In this document: one piece after another, positions 16,473 through 25,916 of the stretch
How positions within the stretch are numbered: position 1 is the stretch's first letter
Layout of the letters: each line of letters begins with the position of its first letter
DNA from: Flavobacterium palustre
GTDB taxonomy: Bacteria; Bacteroidota; Bacteroidia; Flavobacteriales; Flavobacteriaceae
Assembly (NCBI RefSeq): GCF_014639535.1
Contig: NZ_BMGA01000002.1
Span: forward strand, 310,001-374,000
Reading direction: 5' to 3'
Length of the DNA stretch: 64,000 bases
Made by a program: the position numbers and the translations under genes
Notes under the pieces: model-generated
Seen by the model: only the letters and a program-made list of their open reading frames with translations
What the model was told of the DNA's origin: nothing
Database searches by the model: none

Positions 16473-18538
16473 ATAATCTCGTTTAACAATCGATTCAACT
16501 GAAACTGTTCTTTCTCGTTCAAACCGGGTAAAATTCGAACAAACATCTCTTTATACATTTGATTTTTTAATAAGGTTCGAATTGTATCCCGTCCAAATTT
16601 AGAAAATTGCCACATATGATGTGTGGTTGCTTTCACTAAATTTGCTAAAACGACATCATTAATAATTTTAAATCCTATTAGTTTTTCCAAAGCGTTTTGT
16701 CGGGTTGTAGCCTCATATTTTTCAGATGAATAACCAATCAATTCATCAATTAACTGCTGTTGATTACCCGGAAATTCCGGAGTACTCAGTGCTAAAGATA
16801 ACCATAAAGTTCTTAAATTATAATCATTAAAACCTATCCAGTTTTTGGATTTTTCCAAATAAGCTAATCGCTGTTTTGGAAAATTTCTCCATAAGTACAA
16901 CAAAGCGATTTCCTGAGTTTGATAAGAAGCATCGTCTAAAAGACTTTCGTAATCAACTCGAAATTCTTCCGGAATTTTAGGTAATGAATAAGCTAAAGCC
17001 TGGCGTAATTGCAGGCTATTAGTTCCTATAGCCAATTCTAAAAAGGCTTTTTTTGCTTCAAAAGTTTCGGTTTTAAGTTGGTCAAGGACCATTTCCTTTG
17101 CCGAATAATGAGCATCTGACATTAAAATCAATTTAAAGAAACCTTCTTTTTCAGCTAACGATTTCGTCTTCATTTTATCCAGTTCCAGCATTATCTTAGT
17201 GATTTTATTTTTAGCTAATAAAGCATTGACTTTTTGAGTATTAATAACAGTTGATTCCAGCCATTCTTTAGAAAAAGAATCAGTATTAAAATGGCTCACT
17301 TTTTTTACTTCCGCAAAGAAATCTTCAGTTGTTACGGTTTTGAAAGCGTATTTTTTTAAATAATTTTTAATGATTCTCCTGAATTTCTTATCTCCAATTT
17401 CCTGATGTAATACAAATAAAGCCCAGGCACCTTTTTGATAATAACTCAGAGAACTGGCTTTTTCATGCAAAACAGGAATTGTATCCGTTCTTGACGCATA
17501 TTTTATTTGCTGAATAGATTCATACATTTTGGAATAAAAATAATCCTCTCCATAAATTTCTTTTTCGGCCAGTAAGGCATAATAAGTGGCAAAACCTTCC
17601 TGTAACCAGTGGTGTTTTCCACTGCCAGCAGTAATTATATTTCCAAACCATTGATGCGCTAACTCATGCGCATCAACATTAGTATAATTGCGATCTGTAA
17701 AACCGATGGAATCCACCACATAGCGTGTTGCAAATAATGTAGCCGATGTATTTTCCATGCCTGCATATAAAAAATCCCGAACTGGCACTTGTTTGTATAC
17801 TTTCCAAGGATATTTCACTCCTATTGCTTTCTCTAAAAAATCAAATATTCGTTTAGAATAACGATACGTAGGCTCAAATTTCGAAGCATCGTTATTTTCT
17901 ATATACAAATCCAAAGGGATTTTACTTTTAGAATACAGAGTTTGTTTTTTGAATTTACCAATGGCGAGCATCAGCAAGTAGGAACTCATTGGTTTCTCCA
18001 TTTGATAAGTCCATATAGTAGTATTGTTTTGATTCTTTTTTTGCTTTAAAACACCATTGGAAATTACTTGAAAATCAGTGTTAAATGCAATATCCAGATT
18101 AAAAATTACTTTTTCATTGACATCATCAAAACTCGGAAACCAATTACTGGTGTATCTCCCCTGTCCCTGAGTCCAGATTTGCATCTCTTCTGAATTTGCC
18201 GAACCTACAAAATACAAGGTCTGTTTGGGTGTGGCGTTATAATTAAAAGTAAGCACATTTTTTCCTTTCTGAAACGAATGAACAATCAATAATTGTTTGC
18301 CGGAATTTAAATATTGAATTTCCGTATGATTTAATTTCACCTTTGAAAACTGCATATTTTGAGCATCAATTTTTAAAGTATCAGTAGGTTTCAATATTTC
18401 GAAAGAATAATTTACAGAACCGGAAATGGATTTCTCATTAGCATTTAAACTCAATTGTGCTGAAACAGAAGTAAAATCAACCACTTTTGTTTGTTGGGCA
18501 AAAAGATAAGTGGAGATAAAAAGGAAAAAGTATTTCAT
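16469..18538 (-). CDS. M1 family metallopeptidase (aminopeptidase N-like)
   Basis: The 689-residue protein begins with a signal peptide ending LFAQ. It has the exopeptidase motif GMEN (260-263), the zinc site HELAH (291-295) and the third zinc ligand Glu314 in LQEGFATYY. The N-terminal 200 residues are the beta-rich M1 domain and the C-terminal part is helical. It should be a periplasmic or exported zinc aminopeptidase that uses peptides as nutrients. It is the first gene of a two-gene operon with the patatin gene. Confidence 0.93.
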   Translation of the reverse strand: MKYFFLFISTYLFAQQTKVVDFTSVSAQLSLNANEKSISGSVNYSFEILKPTDTLKIDAQNMQFSKVKLNHTEIQYLNSGKQLLIVHSFQKGKNVLTFNYNATPKQTLYFVGSANSEEMQIWTQGQGRYTSNWFPSFDDVNEKVIFNLDIAFNTDFQVISNGVLKQKKNQNNTTIWTYQMEKPMSSYLLMLAIGKFKKQTLYSKSKIPLDLYIENNDASKFEPTYRYSKRIFDFLEKAIGVKYPWKVYKQVPVRDFLYAGMENTSATLFATRYVVDSIGFTDRNYTNVDAHELAHQWFGNIITAGSGKHHWLQEGFATYYALLAEKEIYGEDYFYSKMYESIQQIKYASRTDTIPVLHEKASSLSYYQKGAWALFVLHQEIGDKKFRRIIKNYLKKYAFKTVTTEDFFAEVKKVSHFNTDSFSKEWLESTVINTQKVNALLAKNKITKIMLELDKMKTKSLAEKEGFFKLILMSDAHYSAKEMVLDQLKTETFEAKKAFLELAIGTNSLQLRQALAYSLPKIPEEFRVDYESLLDDASYQTQEIALLYLWRNFPKQRLAYLEKSKNWIGFNDYNLRTLWLSLALSTPEFPGNQQQLIDELIGYSSEKYEATTRQNALEKLIGFKIINDVVLANLVKATTHHMWQFSKFGRDTIRTLLKNQMYKEMFVRILPGLNEKEQFQLNRLLNEII

Positions 18539-18637
18539 TTAAAGTGTATTAAAACAGGAATTTCAAAGTTACAAAGCTTTAATAAACTATTGAAAGTATT
18601 TTGTAAGTTTACCTCTTAAACTTTTAATAAAATTAAG

Positions 18638-19369
18638 TTGAAGAAAGCCCTTTTTAACTGGAGTAGCGGAAAAGATTCTGCTTTAGCCTTATGCAAAATA
18701 CTGCAAAATCCTGAATTTGAAATCAATTGTTTATTAACCAGCGTCAACCAGCAATACCAACGTATTTCGATGCACGGCGTTAGAGTTGAATTATTGGAAC
18801 AACAAGCCCAAAGTATTGGAATTCCTTTAGAAATCATGCAAATTCCCGAAATGCCTACAATGGAAGCGTATGAAAACGTAATGCAGCAAACATTGGAAAA
18901 ACTAAAACAACGAGGAATTACCCATTCGGTTTTTGGAGATATTTTTCTGGAAGATTTACGCAAATACCGCGAAGACAAATTAGCATCAATGGGATTTGAA
19001 GGCATTTTTCCTATTTGGAAAATACCAACAAAAGAATTGATTCAGGAATTTATTGCTTTGGGATTTAAAACAATTGTTGTTTGTGTAAACGAACGCTATT
19101 TAGACAAAAGTTTTGTAGGGCGTGTAATCGATCAGCAATTTATTGATGATTTACCGGACAATGTGGATGTATGTGGAGAAAATGGCGAATTCCATACTTT
19201 CAGTTTTGACGGACCAATTTTTAAAAAGCCAATCGATTTTGAAATTGGTGAAGTTGTGTACCGAAAATATGAAAAACCAAAACAGGATTCTTCCAACACA
19301 GCTTGTGACACGAATGACTCCACGGCTTATGATTACGGATTTTGGTATTGCGATTTGATTCCGAAATAA
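18638..19369 (+). CDS. Dph6-related ATP pyrophosphatase (adenine nucleotide alpha hydrolase)
   Basis: The 243-residue protein opens with LFNWSSGKDSALAL, the PP-loop SGKDS of ATP pyrophosphatases, and continues with EMPTMEAYENVM and HSVFGDIFLEDLRKYRE as in the diphthine-ammonia ligase-like family. Bacteria lack diphthamide, so the substrate differs from that of eukaryotic Dph6; bacterial members are linked to cofactor or tRNA-type amidation without a settled role. The start is a TTG at 18638, the only start that keeps the natural N-terminus. Confidence 0.85.
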   Translation: MKKALFNWSSGKDSALALCKILQNPEFEINCLLTSVNQQYQRISMHGVRVELLEQQAQSIGIPLEIMQIPEMPTMEAYENVMQQTLEKLKQRGITHSVFGDIFLEDLRKYREDKLASMGFEGIFPIWKIPTKELIQEFIALGFKTIVVCVNERYLDKSFVGRVIDQQFIDDLPDNVDVCGENGEFHTFSFDGPIFKKPIDFEIGEVVYRKYEKPKQDSSNTACDTNDSTAYDYGFWYCDLIPK

Positions 19370-19724
19370 ATATTGATGAATTTCAATTTTCGTTTAGTTT
19401 TTTATAAAATTAAAACAAAGCTTAAGTAAAATTGTTTATACTCGAAATCTAAAATAATGTTACAAACTAATTTATTCTGATACTTTATACAAATATCAAT
19501 TTTACAATAAACAGGAAGAATTAGGTTGCAAAAAAAATGTGAAAGACAAAAATCTAAAGATTTGTGTTTGAGCAAAAAAAGGCATTATTCTGTTCTTTTT
19601 TCAATAATTTGCATTTTTGTTAAGATAGAATTTCATTTTTTTGATTAAATTGCGTTGATTAATGATTTATTTTTTTCATAGAATAGATGGAGATTTAATA
19701 TATTTATCAAAAATATAAAAAGGG
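19370..19724. other. Intergenic region upstream of acs, no feature recognised
   Basis: This 355-base stretch is strongly AT-rich. I find no open frame worth calling, no RNA gene, no good hairpin and no full TAnnTTTG match. Its last bases (AAAAAGGG before the ATG) could help ribosome binding of acs. Its length suggests a regulated acs promoter that I cannot place. Confidence 0.5.
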
Positions 19725-21632
19725 ATGAGCTACTACAAAATTGATAATTTAGAACAATATTTTAAGCATTACAATAAGTCCATCAGGGAACCCAGAAAAT
19801 TTTGGGGAAAAATAGCCGAAGAAAATTTTACCTGGTACCAGCCATGGGACAAAGTAGTCGAATTTAATATGGCAGAAGCAGATGTTCAATGGTTTTCGGG
19901 AGCTAAAGTTAACATTGCCAAAAACTGTATTGACAGACATCTTAACAAAAGAGGAGAAAAAACAGCTATTATTTTCGAACCTAATAATCCGGAAGAAGAA
20001 GCTGTACATATTACCTATAATGAATTACACCAAAGAGTGTGCAAGATGGCCAATGTATTGCGTGAGCAAGGCATTAAAAAAGGTGATCGTGTATGTATCT
20101 ATTTGCCAATGATTCCTGAATTGGCGGTAGCTATTTTGGCTTGTGCCCGAATTGGAGCAATACACTCAGTTGTATTTGCAGGTTTCTCAGCTAAAGCTTT
20201 AGCAACAAGAATTATTGATAGCGAAAGTAAACTGCTCATTACTTCCGATGGAGGCTACAGAGGCAATAAAACCATTGAATTAAAAGATATTGCTGACGAA
20301 GCATTACAAAGTTGTCCTTCGGTTAGCACCGTTTTAGTAGTAAAAAGAACTAATACTGCTGTTAACATGAAAGACGGTAGAGATATTTGGTTGCAACCAC
20401 TCTTAGACGAAGCTTCGGATAATAGTGTAGCTGAAATTATGGATGCCGAAGATCCTTTGTTCATTCTTTATACTTCGGGTTCAACCGGAAAACCAAAAGG
20501 AATGGTGCATACTACTGCAGGTTATATGGTTTACACAGCCTACACTTTTAAGAATGTTTTCAATTACGAGGAAAATGATGTGTTCTGGTGTACTGCCGAT
20601 ATTGGCTGGATAACAGGTCATTCTTATATTTTATATGGTCCGCTGCTAAATGGAGCTACAACTGTGATTTTTGAAGGAGTTCCATCTTATCCTAATTTCA
20701 GTCGTTTTTGGGAAGTGATTGAAAAACATAAAGTAAGTCAGTTTTATACCGCACCAACAGCCATTCGAGCATTAGCAAAAGAAAAATTAGAGTACGTACA
20801 AAAATATCTTTTTAAAAGTTTAAAAGTAATTGGATCAGTAGGTGAACCAATCAACGAAGAAGCTTGGCACTGGTTTAATGACCATGTGGGAGGAAAAAGA
20901 TGTCCTATTGTGGATACCTGGTGGCAAACCGAAACGGGAGGAATCATGATTTCGCCAATTGCTTTTATCACACCTACAAAACCTACTTATGCTACTTTTC
21001 CATTACCTGGAATCCAAGCTGTTTTAATGGATGATAAACGCAATGAAATTGAAGGCAACCAAGTAGTAGGAAGTTTGTGCATCAAATTCCCATGGCCGGG
21101 AATGGCAAGAACTATCTGGAATGATCATCAACGTTATATTGATACTTATTTTTCACAATACCCTGGGAAATACTTCACCGGAGACGGTGCTTTACGTGAC
21201 GAAGTAGGTTATTACAGAATCACAGGTCGTGTTGACGATGTAATTATTGTTTCGGGACACAATTTAGGAACTGCTCCTATCGAGGATGCTATTAATGAAC
21301 ATCCGGCAGTTGCCGAAAGTGCAGTTGTAGGTTTCCCTCATGATATTAAAGGAAATGCGCTGTATGGTTTTGTGATTCTTAAAGAAACCGGTGAGATTAG
21401 AAACAAAGAAAATCTTTTTATCGAAATCAATCAGCACATAACTGATCACGTAGGTCCGATTGCTAAATTAGATAAAATTCAATTTGTTTCCGGTTTACCC
21501 AAAACACGTTCCGGAAAAATTATGCGTCGTATTTTAAGAAAAATTGCTGCGGGTGATTTCTCTGATTATGGTGATACCAGTACTTTACTGAATCCTGAAA
21601 TTATTGAAGAAATTCAAAGCGAGAAAAAATAA
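19725..21632 (+). CDS. acs: Acetyl-CoA synthetase (AMP-forming)
   Basis: The 635-residue protein has the adenylate-forming motif YTSGSTGKPKG, the acetyl-CoA synthetase block CTADIGWITGHSY, the DTWWQTETGG motif and the C-terminal KTRSGKIMRRILRKIA, whose lysine is the known acetylation switch. Length and ending match Acs (about 650). It converts acetate, ATP and CoA to acetyl-CoA, allowing growth on acetate. The following hairpin at 21660-21692 with a T run probably ends its transcript although it belongs to an insertion-sequence remnant. Confidence 0.96.
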   Translation: MSYYKIDNLEQYFKHYNKSIREPRKFWGKIAEENFTWYQPWDKVVEFNMAEADVQWFSGAKVNIAKNCIDRHLNKRGEKTAIIFEPNNPEEEAVHITYNELHQRVCKMANVLREQGIKKGDRVCIYLPMIPELAVAILACARIGAIHSVVFAGFSAKALATRIIDSESKLLITSDGGYRGNKTIELKDIADEALQSCPSVSTVLVVKRTNTAVNMKDGRDIWLQPLLDEASDNSVAEIMDAEDPLFILYTSGSTGKPKGMVHTTAGYMVYTAYTFKNVFNYEENDVFWCTADIGWITGHSYILYGPLLNGATTVIFEGVPSYPNFSRFWEVIEKHKVSQFYTAPTAIRALAKEKLEYVQKYLFKSLKVIGSVGEPINEEAWHWFNDHVGGKRCPIVDTWWQTETGGIMISPIAFITPTKPTYATFPLPGIQAVLMDDKRNEIEGNQVVGSLCIKFPWPGMARTIWNDHQRYIDTYFSQYPGKYFTGDGALRDEVGYYRITGRVDDVIIVSGHNLGTAPIEDAINEHPAVAESAVVGFPHDIKGNALYGFVILKETGEIRNKENLFIEINQHITDHVGPIAKLDKIQFVSGLPKTRSGKIMRRILRKIAAGDFSDYGDTSTLLNPEIIEEIQSEKK

Positions 21633-21653
21633 AACTAAAAAAGTTGTTTCAAT

Positions 21654-21790
21654 CTGCACTGCCCCCAAAAAGTTAAACACTATTTGGGGGCATTTTTATG
21701 GAAAGAAAAGTCAAGTATGATTTTGAGTTTAAAAACTCCGCTGCGTAAATGAAGTTTAAAAAAAACATCAAGTAGTAACTGTATTCTATT
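21654..21790 (+). mobile_element. Remnant of an IS3-family insertion sequence (left end and orfA start)
   Basis: TGCACTGCCCCCAAAAAG at about 21655 looks like an IS3-type left end, with an inner hairpin TGCCCCCAAA/TTTGGGGGCA (21660-21692). An ATG at 21698 gives MERKVKYDFEFK; after two extra bases the frame continues as LRCVNEV, a TAA in place of a sense codon, then KKHQVVTV. This is the N-terminus of an IS3-family orfA with one frameshift and one nonsense change, cut off after about 30 codons. No right end is visible. The hairpin followed by TTTTT may act as terminator for acs. Confidence 0.72.
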
Positions 21791-21810
21791 TTAAAATTCA
21801 TTGTAAACGA

Positions 21811-21832
21811 CAAACGAGAACCAAAATTGGGA
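21811..21832. repeat. Intergenic repeat copy A (AACGAGAACC unit)
   Basis: AACGAGAACCAAAATTGGGA (21813-21832) closely matches AACGAGAACCAGATTGGGA at 22275-22293. The two copies bracket the LprI-like gene about 460 bases apart. This copy runs into the stop codon of that gene. Confidence 0.6.
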
Positions 21833-21833
21833 A

Positions 21834-22187
21834 CTACAAATTTCTCTCTTTTATGCTGGCTTTAATTTCTACAATTCTTTTCCTTGTTAGTTCCTCTAAA
21901 CAAGTTGAATATCTTAAAGGTTGCATACTTCCGCCTTCATATTGTGAAGCTTCAAACTTACAATGAGAATCCCGGTATTTAATCCAATCTTTTTCAGCTT
22001 GAATTAGCAATGGCTTTTCATTTTGATCAAGAATTGCCATCAATTGCTTATAAACTTTATTCAATTCTGCATCCGCTTTTTTATATTTTGCATTTGCTGT
22101 TGCGTTCATTTCTGATTGAGTTTGTGCAAATGAAATATTGCTGAAATATAAAATGAGTACAGCGATAAAATAATACCTTTTTTTCAT
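21834..22187 (-). CDS. LprI-like lysozyme-inhibitor family protein (DUF1311)
   Basis: The 117-residue protein has a signal peptide ending SFAQ followed by the DUF1311 pattern: short helices with LNKVYKQLMA, an EKDWIKYRDSHC element and a second conserved Cys in RYSTCLEELTRKR. The two Cys probably form a disulfide in the periplasm. The named family includes mycobacterial LprI, reported to inhibit lysozyme, but most members are uncharacterised. It lies between two copies of an intergenic repeat and shares orientation with the HEPN gene, which suggests a transferable unit. Confidence 0.83.
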   Translation of the reverse strand: MKKRYYFIAVLILYFSNISFAQTQSEMNATANAKYKKADAELNKVYKQLMAILDQNEKPLLIQAEKDWIKYRDSHCKFEASQYEGGSMQPLRYSTCLEELTRKRIVEIKASIKERNL

Positions 22188-22223
22188 TTAGATAAATTTG
22201 GTTAAAGTTTTTCTCAATAAGTC

Positions 22224-22294
22224 GCGTTATAAACGCTATGTTTTGTTTTCAAAAGTAAGTAGGTCGCCGTTGCCAACGAGAACCAGATTGGGAT
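22224..22294. repeat. Intergenic repeat copy B with two imperfect palindromes
   Basis: The unit contains GCGTTATAAACGC (22224-22236, arms GCGTT/AACGC) and GGTCGCCGTTG-C-CAACGAGAACC (22262-22284), an 11+1+11 imperfect palindrome, then AGATTGGGAT. The last part is shared with copy A. It separates two same-strand orphan genes and could be a recombination site; that is inference. Confidence 0.55.
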
Positions 22295-23566
22295 TTAAAT
22301 GCTGGGTTTTATTAATTTTTCCATTTTTGTATGTGTTATCCATTTATTCTCACTGGTAATAACTAATCCATCATATTCTAATTCTTTCAAAAGAATCACT
22401 TGCAATGCTAGTTTGTGATTATAAATTAAATCGATTATAAAATCTGTCGTATATTCTTTCCTAAAAAGACCGGAATGAGCAATATCGTTTCTTACTTTTA
22501 CTAAAGATTTAAAGTCTAATTTAAGTTTTTCTGGGTTTAAAAGATATTGATTTGAGAAATTAGTCAAAGAGTCACTTGTTTTTTCCCAATCTAAAGAATT
22601 TGAAATTCTAGTTTTAATGAAGTCTTTATCAATGTTTGTAGGCAGATTACTTCCTTCAACAGTTTCCAATAACAATTTCTTTAATGGATCTAATTCTGAG
22701 TTTGAACTCTTCTTGTCTTTTGACCAACTTACGACTCCTTCCCAAGCAATGCAAATTCTTAAAATTCTGTCCTCTAAAAAACCGCTGCTTGAAGAATTAA
22801 TTCCAGTAACAGTTGAATAAAAAATCTTTCTTTTTTTTGCATTCCATTTTTCATAGATGGGTAATGCTTTTTTTAAAAAACTATCTAAGTTAAAATCTGG
22901 AACAGATTCTCCGGTTCCAAAGTTATAGTCAACCATTCTTCTCCAATCTTCTTGCACTAGTTCATTTTCTTGATAATAAAGTTGCCTGTTAAATACTATA
23001 TCATTTCCCAAAGCAAGAGAAAGCAAAGAAGTTATATCTTTAGCTTTTGAAAGGAATTTGTCTTTTGTAGAGTTAGGATTTACTAATTTTAAATGAAGTC
23101 CTTCTAGTTGAATATTCCAATTCTTACTTTGTTGTTGAATTTTTTCAATTTTTTCTTTATTTTCTAATATACTAATTTCCCAATTTTCAATTTTTGTATT
23201 GAAATTTCCTTTGTAAAGTCCGACGAGTGGAAATTCAGCAGATGTGAAACTATCTAATTTGGATTTGTTAATAGAGAAATCTTTAAAAGAGTACAATGTT
23301 AGTTTATTGTCAGTTAAGTTTGTGAAAAGTAAATCTTGCGCGTAAATATTAGATTTTTCTTCGGTTACCCCCTTTAAACTCCAATATCCCCCCATATTTT
23401 TAAAGTCAAAAAGGTTGCTTTTATTATCCTTTATTTCAGTTGTAATGATTGTATTCTGAGGAAAATGAATTACTTCAAAATGTGATTCGAATTCCAAAGC
23501 TTTCAATGAAAAGATTCCAACTCCTTTTAAAATTCTAATTTGCGGATATAAACTTAAATTATTCAT
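22295..23566 (-). CDS. Orphan HEPN-domain protein, possible ApeA-like defence protein
   Basis: I do not recognise this 423-residue protein by name. The first 200 residues look beta-rich and soluble; the C-terminal half is helical and contains VRNDIAH with Arg359 and His364, the Rx4H motif of HEPN ribonucleases. This two-part plan resembles ApeA-type anti-phage proteins, an analogy by architecture only. There is no signal peptide. It lies in an island with an IS remnant and intergenic repeats, between housekeeping operons, which fits a horizontally acquired defence gene. It could also be an RNA-processing protein without a defence role. Confidence 0.65.
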   Translation of the reverse strand: MNNLSLYPQIRILKGVGIFSLKALEFESHFEVIHFPQNTIITTEIKDNKSNLFDFKNMGGYWSLKGVTEEKSNIYAQDLLFTNLTDNKLTLYSFKDFSINKSKLDSFTSAEFPLVGLYKGNFNTKIENWEISILENKEKIEKIQQQSKNWNIQLEGLHLKLVNPNSTKDKFLSKAKDITSLLSLALGNDIVFNRQLYYQENELVQEDWRRMVDYNFGTGESVPDFNLDSFLKKALPIYEKWNAKKRKIFYSTVTGINSSSSGFLEDRILRICIAWEGVVSWSKDKKSSNSELDPLKKLLLETVEGSNLPTNIDKDFIKTRISNSLDWEKTSDSLTNFSNQYLLNPEKLKLDFKSLVKVRNDIAHSGLFRKEYTTDFIIDLIYNHKLALQVILLKELEYDGLVITSENKWITHTKMEKLIKPSI

Positions 23567-23722
23567 CTCTTTAAAATTTATCTATAACTTTTTTATAGAA
23601 GCCATAATACTAGCTTTTATTCATAATACTAATATATTGTTTTTTTCTTACAAATCATAAGGTTGTATATTTCTATAAATCTTTTTGTGAAAGTTTTATG
23701 GAAATAAAAAGTTCTTTCCTAA

Positions 23723-23790
23723 CCCCGATTGCAGTGGAAATCCTTTTCTTTTTTTCTTAAAAAAGAAAAGATTGCAACGGAAAGCGGGAG
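23723..23790. repeat. Flavobacterial-type intergenic element with 12-bp hairpin
   Basis: CCCGATTGCAGTGGAAA (from 23724) is echoed by GATTGCAACGGAAAGCGGG (23770-23788). Between them CTTTTCTTTTTT (23743-23754) pairs perfectly with AAAAAAGAAAAG (23759-23770). I associate this design with dispersed intergenic repeats of Flavobacterium. The rest of 23567-23843 is AT-rich without other signals. Confidence 0.6.
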
Positions 23791-23843
23791 CATTCGCTGT
23801 TATAAACGAAAAAGTTCTGCTCCTAAAAATGTGGCACAAAAAA

Positions 23844-23871
23844 AAAGGCGAAGTAAAATTACTCCGCCTTT
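23844..23871 (-). terminator. Terminator of the ilv operon
   Basis: On the minus strand AAAGGCGGAGTAA pairs with TTACTTCGCCTTT (one mismatch) around a two-base loop, followed by a long T run. It lies 26 bases beyond the ilvC stop. Confidence 0.9.
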
Positions 23872-23896
23872 CTGAATTAACTATAATTGTAACTAA

Positions 23897-25369
23897 TTAT
23901 ACAATTTTTTTCATTGCAGTCATTGACTCTCTTAACCAAGCTCCTACTTCTTCAACCGGGTGGTTTCTGATGATTGAATTAACGTCGATTAATTCTTTGT
24001 TATCAACACCGTTATCACCGCTGTTAAATGGACGACCAATTAAGTTAGATGGTGCATTTTTAACATAGTCAGCAATTAATGGCTTACAAGCGTGATCGAA
24101 TAAATAACATCCGTACTCAGCTGTGTCAGAGATTACACGGTTCATTTCGAACAATTTCTTTCTTGCAATAGTGTTAGCAATAAGTGGCGTTTCGTGTAAT
24201 GACTCGTAGTAAGCAGATTCTTCGATAATTCCAGAATCAGTCATAGCTTCGAAAGCCAATTCAACTCCGGCTTTAACCATAGCAACCATTAATACTCCGT
24301 TATCGTAGTATTCTTGCTCAGAAATTTCAACGTCTCCAGCCGGAGTTTTCTCGAAATTAGTTTCAGCTGTAGCAGCTCTCCAAGTCAATAAGTTTTTATC
24401 GTCATTAGCCCAGTCTTCCATCATTGTTTTAGAGAAATGACCTGAGATAATATCATCCATGTGTTTTTGGAACAAAGGACGCATGATGTCTTTTAATTCT
24501 TCAGCAGCATTGAAAGCAGCAATTTTAGCAGGATTAGACAATCTGTCCATCATGTTTGTAATTCCACCATGTTTCAATCCTTCAGTGATCGTTTCCCATC
24601 CGTATTGGATTAATTTAGAAGCATATCCTGGTTCAACACCTTCAGCAATCATTTTGTCAAAACATAAAATAGAACCTGTTTGTAACAAACCACAAAGGAT
24701 AGTTTGCTCTCCCATTAAATCTGATTTTACTTCCGCTACGAAAGAAGAACGTAAAACTCCGGCTCTGTTACCTCCTGTTGCAACAGCATAAGCTTTTGCC
24801 TGATCTAAACCTACTCCGTTTGGATCGTTCTCTGGGTGAACAGCAATTAATGTTGGTACACCAAATCCTCTTTTGTATTCTTCACGTACCTCAGATCCCG
24901 GACATTTAGGAGCACACATAATAACAGTTAAGTCTTTACGAATTTGCATTCCTTCTTCTACAATATTAAAACCATGAGAGTAAGCTAAAGTAGCTCCTTG
25001 TTTCATTAATGGCATAATTGCAGTAACTACAGCCGTGTGTTGTTTATCCGGAGTAAGATTACATACTAAATCAGCAGTTGGAATTAATTCTTCATAAGTT
25101 CCCACATTGAAACCATTATCAGCAGCGTTCATGAATGAAGCTCTTTTTTGAGCGATAGCTTCAGCACGTAAAGCGTAAGAAATATCTAAACCTGAATCTC
25201 TCATGTTCAAACCTTGGTTCAAACCTTGAGCACCACAACCAACGATAACTACTTTTTTACCTTTTAAAGCTTCGATTCCATTAGCAAATTCTGATTGATC
25301 CATGAATTCGCAAACGCCTAATTGTTCTAATTGTAATCTAAGTGGTAATGAATTGAAATAATTTGCCAT
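23897..25369 (-). CDS. ilvC: Ketol-acid reductoisomerase (class II)
   Basis: The 490-residue protein has the NADPH-binding stretch [24 protein letters not shown] and two helical knotted domains in tandem, which makes it the long class II form found in E. coli and Bacteroidota (class I is about 330 residues). It catalyses the Mg- and NADPH-dependent isomeroreduction in valine, leucine and isoleucine synthesis. It is the last gene of ilvDBNC, 15 bases after ilvN, and is followed by a strong terminator. Confidence 0.97.
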   Translation of the reverse strand: MANYFNSLPLRLQLEQLGVCEFMDQSEFANGIEALKGKKVVIVGCGAQGLNQGLNMRDSGLDISYALRAEAIAQKRASFMNAADNGFNVGTYEELIPTADLVCNLTPDKQHTAVVTAIMPLMKQGATLAYSHGFNIVEEGMQIRKDLTVIMCAPKCPGSEVREEYKRGFGVPTLIAVHPENDPNGVGLDQAKAYAVATGGNRAGVLRSSFVAEVKSDLMGEQTILCGLLQTGSILCFDKMIAEGVEPGYASKLIQYGWETITEGLKHGGITNMMDRLSNPAKIAAFNAAEELKDIMRPLFQKHMDDIISGHFSKTMMEDWANDDKNLLTWRAATAETNFEKTPAGDVEISEQEYYDNGVLMVAMVKAGVELAFEAMTDSGIIEESAYYESLHETPLIANTIARKKLFEMNRVISDTAEYGCYLFDHACKPLIADYVKNAPSNLIGRPFNSGDNGVDNKELIDVNSIIRNHPVEEVGAWLRESMTAMKKIV

Positions 25370-25384
25370 TTTCTAATATTTAAT

Positions 25385-25912
25385 TTATGATTTTAATTCT
25401 TCTAATAATAAACTTGTAACTTCCATTTTTTCTTTAGAAACGGATATTCTTCCTGAACGTACAAACTGCATGATTCCGAAAGGTTTTAAGTTGGAATACA
25501 ATTCTTCAATTTCCGAACGTCTTCCTACTTTTGATATTACAAAAAAGTCTCTTGATACGGTAACAATTTCCGAATGACTTTCTTTTATGATGTTTTGAAT
25601 TTGTCTTTCGTCAAACAACAAGTTAGATGCTATTTTAAATAAAGCACTTTCCAGAAAGATGGTTTCTTCATCTACATGGTAGAAAGCCTTAATGACTTCA
25701 ACTTGTTTTTCGATTTGACCAACAATGTTTTGTACCCATTTTTCGGTAGTATCTACCACAATTACAAATCGGGAAACGTTTTCAATTTCCGATTCGGATA
25801 CATTTAAACTCAATATATTGATGTGGCGCTTTAAGAATATTCCTGATATTCTGTTTAATAAGCCAACGTTGTTTTCTGAATATACAGAAATGGTGAATGT
25901 TTTATTTTCCAT
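25385..25912 (-). CDS. ilvN: Acetolactate synthase small (regulatory) subunit
   Basis: The 175-residue protein begins with an ACT domain (TISVYSENNVGLLNRISGIFLKR) that binds valine for feedback inhibition in this family, followed by the C-terminal activating domain. The length fits the IlvH/IlvN class (160-180). It follows ilvB by four bases and precedes ilvC by 15, so all are translated from one mRNA. Confidence 0.95.
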   Translation of the reverse strand: MENKTFTISVYSENNVGLLNRISGIFLKRHINILSLNVSESEIENVSRFVIVVDTTEKWVQNIVGQIEKQVEVIKAFYHVDEETIFLESALFKIASNLLFDERQIQNIIKESHSEIVTVSRDFFVISKVGRRSEIEELYSNLKPFGIMQFVRSGRISVSKEKMEVTSLLLEELKS

Positions 25913-25916
25913 AATA

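Noticed and set aside
19370-19724. Riboswitch or small RNA upstream of acs
   Set aside because: No conserved-looking stem set or terminator could be found in this AT-rich stretch.
23772-24068. 98-codon frame overlapping the ilvC terminator
   Set aside because: It runs through an intergenic repeat and terminator and is antisense to the end of ilvC.
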